A stretch of 64,000 nucleotides of DNA from Caballeronia concitans (GCF_001544615.1 NZ_FCNV02000003.1:372001-436000), one strand, 5' to 3'. Positions 53,076-62,522 are shown, counted from the stretch's first letter. The notes: generated by a model from the sequence alone, not told the origin. Numbers and translations are program-made.

Positions 53076-54947
53076 TCAGTGCCCGGACGCCTTGACGATG
53101 ATCTGCGCTTGCGTATCGCGCTCGATTTTCTTGAGCGACGGAAGCGCCATTTTGAAATCATCGGGTGAACACATCTGCTTGCCGAAGCGCGCATTCAGCG
53201 TGCGCGATACCTGAATCACGTTGCTCGACGGATCGAACACATAGCGCGCGCGATAGCTGAAAAACTCACTCGTCACAGTGAGATCGTCGGGGACTTCGAC
53301 CACTTGCATCGCTTTGGGAAGCGCAATCTGCGAGACCTCGTCGTAAGCGCCGCCGACGCACAAGTAAGGCTGCGTGCGCGTGCGTTCGGCAAGCCAGTTG
53401 CGCGTCTGCGTCGCGATGCCGCCCGAAAGACTCGTCAACGCGGGCAACGCGGTCGTGCCGGTCGGCCACACGATTTCATCGAGCGTGCCGCGCAAGGTGG
53501 TTTCGAACGGGCCGCTGGTGGCGTCGATATCGCTCGTGGTCAACGCGGCCGCGCCGCGCAGATTCGTATAACGCAAGCGATCCGCCGCGATCTGATCCCG
53601 CCTTTGCGCACTCGCGAGCCGAAGATTCATCCGCTCGATTTCGGCGCTCCATCCCGCGTCCTCGACCCAGTACGCGAAGCGCGCGACGCCCTCCGGCGCG
53701 ACGTCGATCTGCAAGCGCGCCGTGCGCGACAAGGCCTGCGTCGGAGGCGTGCGCGCCAGCACGGCGGATTCCACGAGCACCGTCGGCCGGTCCATGTCGG
53801 CGAGCGGCAAGAAGCCGAATTCGACGCTCGACGCCGTGCTGTCCGCGTACATCTCCAGTTCCGGCAGATACGTGATGACGTGATTGATCGCGCCCGATCC
53901 ATAGCCCGGCACCGAGGGCAGCGCGTACACCGAGCCGAGCCCGATCAGCGCAGGCTCGTTGCGCACACCGACGGCATCGAGCAATGCGCCGTACAGCGCC
54001 ACGTGGTCCTTGCAATCGCCGTAACGGTTCGCGAGCACGTCCGTCACGCGATGCGGCGTCGCCGGGCTTTGTCCAATGAACATCGCGACGTAGCGGATAT
54101 TGCGGCGCACCCAGTCGTAGAGCGTTTTCGCCTTCGCGCGGGTATCGGCGTCATTGCGCGTGAGCGATTGCGCGAGCGCGCGTATCGCTGGATCGTTCGC
54201 GGTGGGGTCGACGGCGGGCGCGCGATAGCTCGCCGCGAAACTCGCGTAATCGGGAAACGTGGAGACCATCAGCCGATCGCCGTACTGCGCATAGCCGACC
54301 GACCCGCTTTCGATGCGCGCGATCTTCTCGCGGCGATAGTCGAACGCATAACGCGTGCGTCCGTCCGCGGTGACGGGCGGTTCGGCGACGAAGCCGCGCG
54401 CATCGGCGTAAAGCGGCTTGGCGGCGGGGAGATCGAACACGAGGCGCTGTTCCAGCACCGGCCGCTGCCCCGGCTCGACGTAGTAATCGAACTGCCCCGG
54501 GATGATCGGGCTCGCCTGGCTCTTCCTGAAATGCAGATGCACCGTCGAGCCGACGCCCACCGCCGGAAAGATCACCGCACGCAGTTTCGCGTCCTGAAAC
54601 GTCGGCGCGCCGGCTGAACGCGGCTCCTGAATGTCGCGGATCTGATCGGGCGAAACATCGTGACGCGCGCCGCTCGCATCGACCGAATAAGCCTCGACGA
54701 TCTCCACCTTCGACACGCTGCGGTCGTACCACACGTAACGCTGCGCGATCTCGTCGATGCCCGCCGCCGTGTTCGCGCGCAGCACGGTCGCGTCGTCCTC
54801 GGTCACGGAGCCGTCGTCCGATACGACGAACTCGTGCACGTCGCTCACGATGCTCGAAGGATCGTCGCCCTCCTGCGAGGCCGCCCGCGCGCCGAGCGCC
54901 GGAAGCGCGATCAGCAGCAACGCCAGGGCATGCGGGAATCGCTTCAT
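53076..54947 (-). CDS. DUF3857/transglutaminase-like periplasmic protein
   Basis: 623 residues from the ATG at 54947, which starts a signal peptide (FPHALALLLIALPALGARAA). DUF3857 spans about 50-230. The transglutaminase core has KTLYDWVRRNIRYVAMFI, the catalytic Cys in YGDCKDHVALYGALLDAVG, His in INHVITYLP and Asp in EMYADSTAS. A beta-rich C-terminal domain follows. Such proteins are envelope proteases or cross-linkers of unknown substrate. It converges with the caspase fusion, and from here on GC content rises visibly. Confidence 0.85.
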   Translation of the reverse strand: MKRFPHALALLLIALPALGARAASQEGDDPSSIVSDVHEFVVSDDGSVTEDDATVLRANTAAGIDEIAQRYVWYDRSVSKVEIVEAYSVDASGARHDVSPDQIRDIQEPRSAGAPTFQDAKLRAVIFPAVGVGSTVHLHFRKSQASPIIPGQFDYYVEPGQRPVLEQRLVFDLPAAKPLYADARGFVAEPPVTADGRTRYAFDYRREKIARIESGSVGYAQYGDRLMVSTFPDYASFAASYRAPAVDPTANDPAIRALAQSLTRNDADTRAKAKTLYDWVRRNIRYVAMFIGQSPATPHRVTDVLANRYGDCKDHVALYGALLDAVGVRNEPALIGLGSVYALPSVPGYGSGAINHVITYLPELEMYADSTASSVEFGFLPLADMDRPTVLVESAVLARTPPTQALSRTARLQIDVAPEGVARFAYWVEDAGWSAEIERMNLRLASAQRRDQIAADRLRYTNLRGAAALTTSDIDATSGPFETTLRGTLDEIVWPTGTTALPALTSLSGGIATQTRNWLAERTRTQPYLCVGGAYDEVSQIALPKAMQVVEVPDDLTVTSEFFSYRARYVFDPSSNVIQVSRTLNARFGKQMCSPDDFKMALPSLKKIERDTQAQIIVKASGH

Positions 54948-55115
54948 GGTCGGCGGACGATGGAAACGGAGCGAACGTCCATCGTACAGGAGCCGACGGC
55001 CCCGCGACAATTTGTATCACGTTGCGATATAATTTAACGCTTTCGGCGCGCGCCCACCGGTCGGCCGTCTCCCTTTCCACTCATCGGCTTCATCGACCTC
55101 ACGGCTTAAAGAAAC

Positions 55116-56273
55116 GTGTCGCGCTCCGTCCTGCTTCGCTGGTTACATGGCTTTCTTCCCGCTCCGGTCACGCTCAAGTGGACCGAACGCCTGCGCGCGG
55201 GCGTGGGCGCGCTCATCGGCATTGCGCTGACGGGCGGCATTGCGCATCTGGTCGTCGGCGACGCTTCGGCCATTCCGTTCCTGATCGCGCCGATGGGCGC
55301 CTCCGCCGTGCTGCTGTTCGCCGTGCCCGCGAGCCCGCTCGCGCAGCCGTGGTCGATCATCGGCGGCAATCTCGTGTCCGCGATCGTCGGCGTGACGTGC
55401 GCCGCGCTGATCCACGATCCCGTCGATGCGGCCGCACTCGCCGTCGCGCTCGCCATCTGCGCGATGTTCGCGCTGCGCTGCGTGCACCCGCCGTCGGGCG
55501 CGGTCGCGCTGACGGCGGTGCTCGGCGGCCCGTCGATCCACGCGCTCGGCTACGGCTTCGTGCTCGCGCCAGTCGCAATCCAGTCGTTCGCGCTTCTGTG
55601 CTCGGCCATCGTGTTCCACGCGCTGACGGGGCACCGGTATCCGCACGTCGCGCAGGCCGCGCCGAAAGTGCCGAATGCCGCGCCCGACGCCGCGTCGTTC
55701 CTGCGCGCCGATCTCGAAGCCGTGCTCGCGCATCGCAGCGAAATGCTCGACATCGACCCGGACGATCTCGAAGCGCTGCTGCGCGAAACGCAATTGCGGG
55801 CTTACGCGCGCCGTTTCACCGAGTTCACGTGCGCGGACATCATGTCGCGCACGGTCGTCGCGGTATCGGCGGAAACGAGCGCGGAAGAGGCGCTCGCGCT
55901 GCTGGAGAAGCATCGCGTGAAGGCGCTGCCCGTGACCGATGCCGCGCGGCGCGTGACCGGCATCGTCACGCGCGCGGACATTGCGCCGGCGCATGTCGCC
56001 GGTCCGCGCGATGCATTCGCGCGCGCGGTCGAACGGATCATGCGCGGGCCGCTCGCCACGCCGCCGCGCGTCGCCTCGCTGATGACGACGGACGTGTGCA
56101 CGATCGACGCCCGCACCGCCATCGCCGATCTCGTGCCGATGTTCGCCGACTTCGGCCACCATCACATTCCGGTCGTCGATTCGGAAAAGCGGCTGGTCGG
56201 CATGATCACGGAAACCGACCTCATTTCGGGACTGTATCGCCAGAGCTTTGCCGGCGAACGCCAGACTGCCTGA
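55116..56273 (+). CDS. HPP-family membrane protein with two CBS domains
   Basis: 385 residues from a GTG at 55116. The HPP domain (1-175) has several helices with AIPFLIAPMGASAVLLFAVP and the name-giving CVHPPSGAVALTAVLGG. A linker leads to two CBS motifs (about 240-300 and 320-380: ADIMSRTVVAV, MTTDVCTIDARTA, FADFGHHHIPVVDSEKRLVG). HPP proteins of plants and cyanobacteria move nitrite; CBS domains sense adenylates. It precedes the MarR and ClC genes on the same strand, so an anion-transport unit is plausible. Confidence 0.85.
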   Translation: MSRSVLLRWLHGFLPAPVTLKWTERLRAGVGALIGIALTGGIAHLVVGDASAIPFLIAPMGASAVLLFAVPASPLAQPWSIIGGNLVSAIVGVTCAALIHDPVDAAALAVALAICAMFALRCVHPPSGAVALTAVLGGPSIHALGYGFVLAPVAIQSFALLCSAIVFHALTGHRYPHVAQAAPKVPNAAPDAASFLRADLEAVLAHRSEMLDIDPDDLEALLRETQLRAYARRFTEFTCADIMSRTVVAVSAETSAEEALALLEKHRVKALPVTDAARRVTGIVTRADIAPAHVAGPRDAFARAVERIMRGPLATPPRVASLMTTDVCTIDARTAIADLVPMFADFGHHHIPVVDSEKRLVGMITETDLISGLYRQSFAGERQTA

Positions 56274-56296
56274 TCGCCTGATCGCCTGACCATCCG

Positions 56297-56707
56297 ATGA
56301 AAACCTCGCGCACCTTAGCCAAACCCGACTTCGAGCAGCTTTCCGAATTCCGCTATCAAATGCGGCGCTTCGAGCGATTCTCCGAGCGCGCCGCGCAGGA
56401 AGAAGGCATCACGCCGTTGCAATATCTGCTGCTGCTTCATATCAAGGGCTATCCCGGCCGCGCATGGGCGACGGTCGGCGAGCTGGCCGAACGGCTGCAG
56501 TCGCAGCATCACGGCGTCGTGGCGCTCGTCACGCGCTGCGAAGCGCTCGGGCTGGTGCGGCGCGAACCGAGCGCGGAGGACCGGCGGCAGGTGCAGGTGC
56601 ATCTCGAACCGCGCGGCGAGCAAGTGCTGGCGCGGCTCGCGGCGCTGCATCGCGCGGAACTGAAATCGCTGGAAGGCGCGTTCCGCGTGCCGCAGATCGA
56701 CCTCTGA
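56297..56707 (+). CDS. MarR-family transcriptional regulator
   Basis: 136 residues, 23 nt after the HPP-CBS gene. The winged helix has ITPLQYLLLLHIKGYPGR, TVGELAERLQSQHHGVVALV and the wing REPSAEDRRQVQVHLEPRGE. Helix 1 and the C-terminal helix form the dimer. Its position between two membrane transport genes suggests that it controls them. The ligand is unknown. Confidence 0.88.
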   Translation: MKTSRTLAKPDFEQLSEFRYQMRRFERFSERAAQEEGITPLQYLLLLHIKGYPGRAWATVGELAERLQSQHHGVVALVTRCEALGLVRREPSAEDRRQVQVHLEPRGEQVLARLAALHRAELKSLEGAFRVPQIDL

Positions 56708-56726
56708 GCATTCCTGGAGCATTCGC

Positions 56727-58487
56727 ATGAACCATCACAAACGCGACTTCGCCGTCAACGACCGGCTTCTGCGCATCTGCGGACTGGCGGCGGTCATCGG
56801 CGGCATCAGCACGCTTGCGGCGGTCGTGCTGCTCGCGCTCATTCACCTCTTCACGAACCTGTTTTTCTTCCGAACGTTTTCGATCGAGGACCGCTCGCCC
56901 GCGCTGAACACGCTCGGCGCGTGGGTCATCGTCATTCCGGTGATCGGCGGGCTGATCGTCGGGTTGATGGCACGCTTCGGCTCCGAGAAAATCCGCGGCC
57001 ACGGCATTCCCGAAGCGATCGAAGCGATTCTCTTCGGCAAGAGCCGCATGTCGCCGAAAGTGGCGGTGTTGAAGCCGCTGTCGTCGGGCATCGTGATCGG
57101 CAGCGGCGGGCCGTTCGGCGCGGAAGGCCCGATCATCATGACGGGCGGCGCGCTCGGCTCGCTGATCGCGCAGTGCATCGACGTAACCGCCGCCGAGCGC
57201 AAGACGCTGCTCGTCGCGGGCGCGGCGGCCGGCATGACGGCGGTGTTCGGCACGCCGGTCGCGGCGGTGCTGCTCGCGGTCGAACTGCTGCTCTTCGAAT
57301 GGCGTCCGCGCAGCTTCCTGCCGGTCGCGCTGGCGTGCGCGGTGGCGGGCTTCGCGCGGGCGCTGGTGTTCGGCACCGGCGCGCTTTTTCCGATGCAGAC
57401 CCAGCCGCCCGAGATGATCTCGCTGCTGTCTTGCCTCGTCGCGGGACTGCTGTCGGGCGCGCTCGCGTCGGGGCTGTCGGCGGCGCTCTACAAGCTCGAG
57501 GATGCCTTCGGCAAGCTGCCGCTGCACTGGATGTGGTGGCCGGCCATCGGCGGTTTGGTTGTCGGCATCGGCGGATTCATCGAGCCGCGCGCGCTCGGCG
57601 TCGGTTACGACGTGATCGGCGACCTGCTGCATCAGCACATCGCCATTAAGATCGCGCTCGCGATACTCGCGGTGAAGGCGGTGATCTGGGTCGTCGCGCT
57701 CGCGTCGGGCACGTCGGGCGGCGTGCTCGCGCCGCTGCTCATGCTCGGCGCGGGACTCGGCACGGCGCTCGGCGCGGTGCTGCCCGGCCACGACGCCGCG
57801 CTGTGGCCGCTCGTCTGCATGGCCGCGACGCTCGGCGCCACGCTGGGCGCGCCGCTGACGGCCATCGTGTTCGCGTTCGGCCTCACGCACGACAGCAACG
57901 CGCTCCTGCCGCTGCTCGCGGCGACGCTCGTCGCGCACGGCTTTTCGGCGGTCGTGATGCGGCGCTCGATCATGACGGAGAAGATCGCGCGGCGCGGGTA
58001 TCACATTTATCGGGAATATGGCGTCGATCCGCTCGAACGTCATCATGTCGATGAAGTGATGACGCGCGATGTCCGCACCATCGACGCCGCCACGCCGCTC
58101 TCCGACGTGCTCGCGCAGCATTTCGGGCCGCAGCAGGCGCATCGGGCGTATCCGGTCGTGCGCGATGGCGCGCTCGTCGGCATGCTGGATCGCGCGGCGC
58201 TGGTCGCCGCATCGGGTGCCGCGACCGCCGGCGACGCGTTCGCGCGCCAGACGGATGCGCCGCCCGTCGTCGCGCTGCCGGGCGAACCGTGCCGCCTCGC
58301 CGCGACGCGCCTCGCCGTGCACGAACTGGAGCGCTTGCCGGTGGTGTCGGACATGGCGTCGATGAAGCTCGTGGGCATCGTGTCGCGCAGCGATCTGGTG
58401 AAGCCGGCGCGCGCGCACTTCGACGACGAGCATCAGCGCGAGCGGTTCAGGACGTTTCGGCGCGCGCAAGTGCTGAAAAAGCCTTGA
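56727..58487 (+). CDS. ClC-family chloride channel/transporter with CBS domains
   Basis: 586 residues. About ten membrane helices; selectivity-filter motifs GSGGPFGAEGPIIMTGGALG (with the gating Glu), GTPVAAVLLAVELLL and GTSGGVLAPLLMLGAGLG. Two CBS motifs follow (440-575: VDEVMTRDVRTIDAATPL, RLPVVSDMASMKLVGIVSRS). It moves chloride or a related anion, either as channel or as proton antiporter. It is 19 nt after the MarR gene. The 3' end is near an oppositely transcribed candidate small RNA. Confidence 0.92.
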   Translation: MNHHKRDFAVNDRLLRICGLAAVIGGISTLAAVVLLALIHLFTNLFFFRTFSIEDRSPALNTLGAWVIVIPVIGGLIVGLMARFGSEKIRGHGIPEAIEAILFGKSRMSPKVAVLKPLSSGIVIGSGGPFGAEGPIIMTGGALGSLIAQCIDVTAAERKTLLVAGAAAGMTAVFGTPVAAVLLAVELLLFEWRPRSFLPVALACAVAGFARALVFGTGALFPMQTQPPEMISLLSCLVAGLLSGALASGLSAALYKLEDAFGKLPLHWMWWPAIGGLVVGIGGFIEPRALGVGYDVIGDLLHQHIAIKIALAILAVKAVIWVVALASGTSGGVLAPLLMLGAGLGTALGAVLPGHDAALWPLVCMAATLGATLGAPLTAIVFAFGLTHDSNALLPLLAATLVAHGFSAVVMRRSIMTEKIARRGYHIYREYGVDPLERHHVDEVMTRDVRTIDAATPLSDVLAQHFGPQQAHRAYPVVRDGALVGMLDRAALVAASGAATAGDAFARQTDAPPVVALPGEPCRLAATRLAVHELERLPVVSDMASMKLVGIVSRSDLVKPARAHFDDEHQRERFRTFRRAQVLKKP

Positions 58488-58521
58488 GCGCGCGTCAAGC
58501 CGGGCGACGGATGCCGCGCCG

Positions 58522-58633
58522 CGCAAAAAACTAAAAGCGCCGCCTCGCATGATGCGAGCGGCGCCGGTCCCACCCTTCCTATCTTCTCTCAGGTCCTCGC
58601 GTAGTCGATGATGGTCATCATCGCCAACCCGAT
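58522..58633 (-). ncRNA. Candidate small RNA with a 10-codon leader-type ORF and terminator
   Basis: The minus strand has a promoter-like pair (TTATCA at 58668, 17-nt spacer, TATTAT at 58645 with an upstream TG). Next is a short ORF MMTIIDYART (58621-58589), then a strong hairpin (58537-58564; GCGCCG and CTCGCAT arms) and a U-rich run (TTTTAGTTTTTT). Predicted length is about 110 nt. No minus-strand gene follows, so it is a free small RNA or a terminated leader without its operon. Confidence 0.55.
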
Positions 58634-58653
58634 TGCTGCATAATAGCAGTTGT

Positions 58654-58668
58654 TTATCAGTTTGATAA
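58654..58668. promoter_or_regulatory. Palindrome overlapping the -35 of the small RNA, candidate operator
   Basis: TTATCAGTTTGATAA has perfect 6-nt arms around 3 nt. It lies about 95 nt before the winged-helix gene at 58760 and over the -35 of the small-RNA promoter, so a repressor bound there could control both directions. Confidence 0.5.
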
Positions 58669-58759
58669 GTTACTTTGTGTTCGGGCGCGAAGGCGGGAAC
58701 AAGTATGATGACCCGCACATCGAAGCAATGACACGCAGCGTCCAAGGAAGCGCACGACC

Positions 58760-59116
58760 ATGGCGAACAAACATCTCGTCGACGCCTATTTCCGCTTTCT
58801 GAACCTCGCTCAGGCGGTTCAGGCCTTGCCCTCGGTACCCAAACTCGATGCCGCCGAAGAACGGCTGCTCGAAGCGCTCACGGCCGCCTGGCACGCGGGC
58901 CGCACGCTGACGGTCACGGAAACCATGGCGCTCTCCACGGCGGGCGCGCCGGCCACGGTGCATCGCAAGCTCACGCGCCTCAAGGCGCAAGGGCTCGTCA
59001 CGCTCGACGAAACCGGCGCGGACCAGCGCACCAAATCCGTCGTGCCGACGAAGAAGGCGCTCGCGTATTTCGAGCAGCTCGCCGCGTGCCTGGAAGAAGC
59101 GAAGAAGAAGAAGTAG
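58760..59116 (+). CDS. Small winged-helix regulator (MarR-like)
   Basis: 118 residues. A helical N-terminus (LVDAYFRFLNLAQAVQAL) precedes a winged helix (LTVTETMALSTAGAPATVHR, KLTRLKAQGLVTLDETGADQ) and ends with a basic tail (EEAKKKK). It resembles short MarR-type regulators lacking a large ligand domain. A palindrome and a candidate small-RNA promoter sit just upstream, suggesting autoregulation. Target genes are unknown. Confidence 0.72.
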   Translation: MANKHLVDAYFRFLNLAQAVQALPSVPKLDAAEERLLEALTAAWHAGRTLTVTETMALSTAGAPATVHRKLTRLKAQGLVTLDETGADQRTKSVVPTKKALAYFEQLAACLEEAKKKK

Positions 59117-59183
59117 CGGTGGCGCCCGCAGCCGTCGCGTTGGCGCGCTATTCTGTGGCTCCAGGCCGAAGGAGCCCGACGCC

Positions 59184-60140
59184 ATGAGCCGTGTCTCGAA
59201 GGCAAATACCGCCATGACGCGCGGCCCTTTCCACCGGCGCGATTTCCTGCGCGCCGCAGCCGGCGCGGCGCTTGGCGCGCATCTCGGAAGCGCATCGCCG
59301 GTTGAAGACGCTTTTGCGCCGATGCACACACGCCCGATTCCATCGACGGGCGAGGCGTTGCCCATCGTCGGATGCGGCACCTGGCGCACCTTCGATGTCG
59401 GCGACGACGCCGCGCGCCGCCGGGAACTCGCCGCCGTGTTGCGCGTGCTTTTCGCGGCGGGCGGCTCGGTCATCGATTCCTCGCCGATGTACGGCACCTC
59501 CGAAGCGGTCGCCGGAGCGCTTCTCACGGAAATGAACGCGCGCGGGAAAGCCTTCATCGCGACGAAAGTCTGGACCGAAGGCCGCGACGAAGGCATCGCG
59601 CAGATGCGTCAATCGATGCAGCGCCTCGCCGCTGAGCGCATCGACCTGATGCAGATTCACAATCTTCTCGACTGGCGCACGCAGCTCGCCACGCTGCGCG
59701 ACTGGAAAGCCGCGGGGCGCGTGCGGTATATCGGCGTGACGCATTACACGTCGAGCGCGTTTCCCCAGGTCGAAGCGGTGCTGCGCACGGAACGCGTCGA
59801 CTTCGTGCAGATCAATTACGCCGCCAACGACCGCGATGCCGAAGCGCGCCTCCTGCCGCTCGCGGCGGAACGCGGTGTAGCAGTCATCGTGAATCAGCCG
59901 TTCGGCGGCGGATCGCTGCTCGCGAGTCTGCGCGGACGTCCCCTGCCGCCCTTCGCGGCCGATCTCGGCTGCACGAGCTGGGCACAGCTTCTGCTCAAGT
60001 TCGTGCTGGGCCATCCGGCCGTCACGTGCGTGATTCCCGGCACGGGACGGCGCGAATACATGATCGACAACGTGCACGCGGGCATCGGCGTCTATCCGGA
60101 TGCGAAGCTGCGGGAGCGCATCGCGCAAGCCGTGGCCTGA
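59184..60140 (+). CDS. Tat-exported aldo/keto reductase
   Basis: 318 residues. A twin-arginine signal (FHRRDFLRAAAGAALGA) precedes the TIM barrel. AKR residues can be traced: Asp and Tyr in VIDSSPMYGTSEAV, Lys in AFIATKVWTEGRD, His in DLMQIHNLLDW, and the late cofactor loop VIPGTGRREYMIDNV. Tat export of an AKR implies folding with its nicotinamide cofactor before export. Substrate unknown. It is followed 31 nt later by the DUF1810 gene. Confidence 0.85.
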   Translation: MSRVSKANTAMTRGPFHRRDFLRAAAGAALGAHLGSASPVEDAFAPMHTRPIPSTGEALPIVGCGTWRTFDVGDDAARRRELAAVLRVLFAAGGSVIDSSPMYGTSEAVAGALLTEMNARGKAFIATKVWTEGRDEGIAQMRQSMQRLAAERIDLMQIHNLLDWRTQLATLRDWKAAGRVRYIGVTHYTSSAFPQVEAVLRTERVDFVQINYAANDRDAEARLLPLAAERGVAVIVNQPFGGGSLLASLRGRPLPPFAADLGCTSWAQLLLKFVLGHPAVTCVIPGTGRREYMIDNVHAGIGVYPDAKLRERIAQAVA

Positions 60141-60171
60141 GCGCTCGGCCGCGCGTGCCAGGAGATGAACG

Positions 60172-60594
60172 ATGAGCGATCCATTCAACCTTCAGCGCTT
60201 CGTCGCGGCGCAAGACAGCGTCATCGACGACGTGCGCGCTGAACTGCTCGCCGGGCGCAAACGCACGCACTGGATGTGGTTCGTGTTTCCGCAGATCGCG
60301 GGGCTCGGGCACAGCCAGATGGCGCAGCATTACGCGATACAGTCGCGCGCCGAAGCCGAGGCTTATCTTGCGCATCCGGTGCTGGGCGCACGGCTCGTCG
60401 AGCTGACGGGCATGGTCAATGGCGTGCGCGAGCGCAGCGTCGAGGAAATCTTCGGCTATCCGGACGACATGAAATTTCATTCGTCGATGACGCTCTTCGC
60501 GCGCACCGCATCCGATCCCGCCATCTTCGACGAAGCGCTGCGCCGGTATTTCGGCGGCCGCCCCGACGACGCGACGCTCTCTCGGCTGCGCTGA
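60172..60594 (+). CDS. DUF1810 family protein
   Basis: 140 residues with the family pattern: DPFNLQRFVAAQDSVIDDV, GRKRTHWMWFVFPQIAGLGH, SAMAQ-type QMAQHYAIQSRAEAEAYLAH, then FGYPDDMKFHSSMTLFART. DUF1810 proteins are small cytoplasmic helical proteins of unknown biochemical role, widespread in proteobacteria. It lies between the AKR and DUF2945 genes. Confidence 0.9.
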   Translation: MSDPFNLQRFVAAQDSVIDDVRAELLAGRKRTHWMWFVFPQIAGLGHSQMAQHYAIQSRAEAEAYLAHPVLGARLVELTGMVNGVRERSVEEIFGYPDDMKFHSSMTLFARTASDPAIFDEALRRYFGGRPDDATLSRLR

Positions 60595-60657
60595 CCGCCG
60601 CGCATGGGCATGGCCGTTGCGCGGGCTTTGCGCGTTACTTCATCGGAGGAAAACGCC

Positions 60658-60873
60658 ATGAGCCACAGCTACAAGCTGCACGACCACGTGAGCTGGAACA
60701 CGCCGCAGGGCGAAACGACCGGGCGCATCGTGCGCGTGATATCGGCGCGAACGAAGGTCGATGGCCACACGGTCAACGCATCGCACGACGATCCGCATTA
60801 CGAAGTGGAAAGCGACAAGAGCGGCAAGCGCGCCGTGCACAAGGGCGACGCGCTCAAGCGCATTTCGCACTGA
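60658..60873 (+). CDS. DUF2945 (hypervirulence-associated TUDOR-type) small protein
   Basis: 71 residues, ATG after CGGAGGA. The family pattern YKLHDHVSWNTPQGETTGRI followed by HYEVESDKSGKRAVHKGDAL is complete. Single small beta-barrel, cytoplasmic. Members occur in bacteria and fungi without a fixed function. The longer opening from 60604 lacks a ribosome binding site. Confidence 0.9.
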   Translation: MSHSYKLHDHVSWNTPQGETTGRIVRVISARTKVDGHTVNASHDDPHYEVESDKSGKRAVHKGDALKRISH

Positions 60874-61019
60874 GCTTTCCCGTCACGCATGGTGCGATGC
60901 GGCACCGTTGCTGCAAAAGCGTCGATAACCGGTCAAACAGCTATCGCGCTGCGGGTTCTGTCGAACGGGCTTGGGCGCATGCATCAAGAATCGTCTGCCA
61001 AATCTTTTGAGGAATCGAC

Positions 61020-61457
61020 ATGAACTTGAAACTCGTGGCATCGCTTCTCGCATCGTCGGCTATCGGCCTGGCTTCCACTCACGCGTTCGCGCAGGTCGCG
61101 GGTGCGCAGCCGCTCGGCGTGTCCGTCCAGGTATCGACCGCGATCATCGACGGATGGAGCGTCAGGAAGTCCATCCTCAACAAGCCCGTCGTGAACGACC
61201 AGGGCGCGCGCGTCGGCGTGATTCACGACATCATCGTCGCGCCCGACCGTTCGGTCTCTTTCGCGATCATCTCGGCCAATCAGTTCCTCGGCGTGTCGCA
61301 TCACGATGTCGCGATTCCCGTCGAGCAACTCGATTTCAAGAACGGCAAGCTCGTGCTGGCCGGCGCGACGAAGGACGCCATCAAGGCGCTGCCGGAATTC
61401 CAGTACACGAAGATGAAGGCGACGCCCGCCCCGCGCGCGGACTTCCAACATCATTGA
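61020..61457 (+). CDS. Periplasmic PRC-barrel protein
   Basis: 145 residues with a signal peptide (LVASLLASSAIGLASTHAFAQ). The PRC barrel is in KSILNKPVVNDQGARVGVIH, DIIVAPDRSVSFAIISANQF, HHDVAIPVEQLDFKNGKLVL. PRC barrels bind protein partners or small molecules; exported examples in Burkholderia are uncharacterised. GAGG lies ahead of the ATG. No operon partner is obvious. Confidence 0.82.
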   Translation: MNLKLVASLLASSAIGLASTHAFAQVAGAQPLGVSVQVSTAIIDGWSVRKSILNKPVVNDQGARVGVIHDIIVAPDRSVSFAIISANQFLGVSHHDVAIPVEQLDFKNGKLVLAGATKDAIKALPEFQYTKMKATPAPRADFQHH

Positions 61458-61538
61458 CGCGATACGCGCATAACGCGTGAATGCCGGCGCGGCGGCGCGC
61501 GTGCCGCTGCGGCCCTTCAACCGTCAACGGAACAGCTC

Positions 61539-62522
61539 ATGTTCAACGCACTTCTGCTCGACAAACAGGACGATCGCACGGTCGCGTCCATTCAGGCGAT
61601 CGACGAATCGCGTCTCGTGGATGGCGACGTGCTCGTGCGCATCGACTATTCGACGCTCAACTACAAGGATGCGCTCGCGATCACGGGCAAGGCGCCGGTC
61701 GTCCGCTCGTTTCCGATGGTGCCGGGCATCGACTTCGCGGGCATCGTCGAGGAAAGCACGCATGCGGGGTATCGGCCGGGCGACGCCGTGGTGCTCAACG
61801 GCTGGGGCGCGGGCGAAACGCATTGGGGCGGGCTCGCGCAGAAGGCGCGCGTGGCGGGCGATCATCTGATTCCGCTGCCCACCGGCATCACGACGCGGCA
61901 GGCGATGGCCGTCGGCACCGCAGGCTACACCGCGATGCTCTGCGTGCAGGCGCTCGAGCGGCACGGCGTCGCGGCATCGGACGGCGATGTGCTCGTGACC
62001 GGCGCGAACGGCGGCGTCGGCAGTTTCGCTGTCGCGATTCTCGCAAAGCGCGGGTATCGCGTGGTGGCATCCACCGGACGGCCGGAGGAAGCCGCGCGGC
62101 TGCGCGAGTTGGGGGCTGCGGAAGTGATCGATCGGGCGGCGCTGTCCGCGCCCGGGAAGCCGTTGCAAAAGGAACGGTTTGCTGCGGCTGTCGACTGTGT
62201 CGGAAGTCATACGCTCGCCAACGTCTGCGCAAGTCTGCGATACGGCGGCGCCGTGGCCGCTTGTGGACTCGCACAGGGGATGGATCTGCCGGCTACCGTC
62301 GCACCTTTTATTCTTCGCGGGGTCGCGTTGCTTGGGGTCGATAGCGTTTATGTGCCGCGTGCGCGACGCGTTGCTGCTTGGGCTTCCATCGCCGAGGATG
62401 TGTCTGTCGATACTATCGAAAGCGTTGCTTCTGTCGTTTCGCTTTCAGACGCGGTCGAAGCTGCTGCTGCGTTGCTTCGTGGGGAAGTCGCCGGGCGGGT
62501 CATCGTCGATGTCAATCGCTGA
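61539..62522 (+). CDS. MDR-family acrylyl-CoA reductase/quinone oxidoreductase (AcuI/YhdH)
   Basis: 327 residues. Catalytic-domain pattern YSTLNYKDALAITGKAPVV and PMVPGIDFAGIVEES, no zinc ligands; cofactor loop DVLVTGANGGVGSFAVAILA and GYRVVASTGRPEEAARLREL. The C-terminal DLPATVAPFILRGVALLGVD is typical of the AcuI/YhdH branch, which reduces acryloyl-CoA with NADPH. It is followed by the intergenic repeat copy B. Confidence 0.9.
   Translation: MFNALLLDKQDDRTVASIQAIDESRLVDGDVLVRIDYSTLNYKDALAITGKAPVVRSFPMVPGIDFAGIVEESTHAGYRPGDAVVLNGWGAGETHWGGLAQKARVAGDHLIPLPTGITTRQAMAVGTAGYTAMLCVQALERHGVAASDGDVLVTGANGGVGSFAVAILAKRGYRVVASTGRPEEAARLRELGAAEVIDRAALSAPGKPLQKERFAAAVDCVGSHTLANVCASLRYGGAVAACGLAQGMDLPATVAPFILRGVALLGVDSVYVPRARRVAAWASIAEDVSVDTIESVASVVSLSDAVEAAAALLRGEVAGRVIVDVNR

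Noticed and set aside
53304-54617. 437-codon plus-strand frame
   Set aside because: Antisense of the transglutaminase-like gene; low-complexity basic product.
56529-58745. 738-codon minus-strand frame
   Set aside because: Antisense of the ClC gene; product is almost entirely Arg, Glu, His, Ala and Asp.
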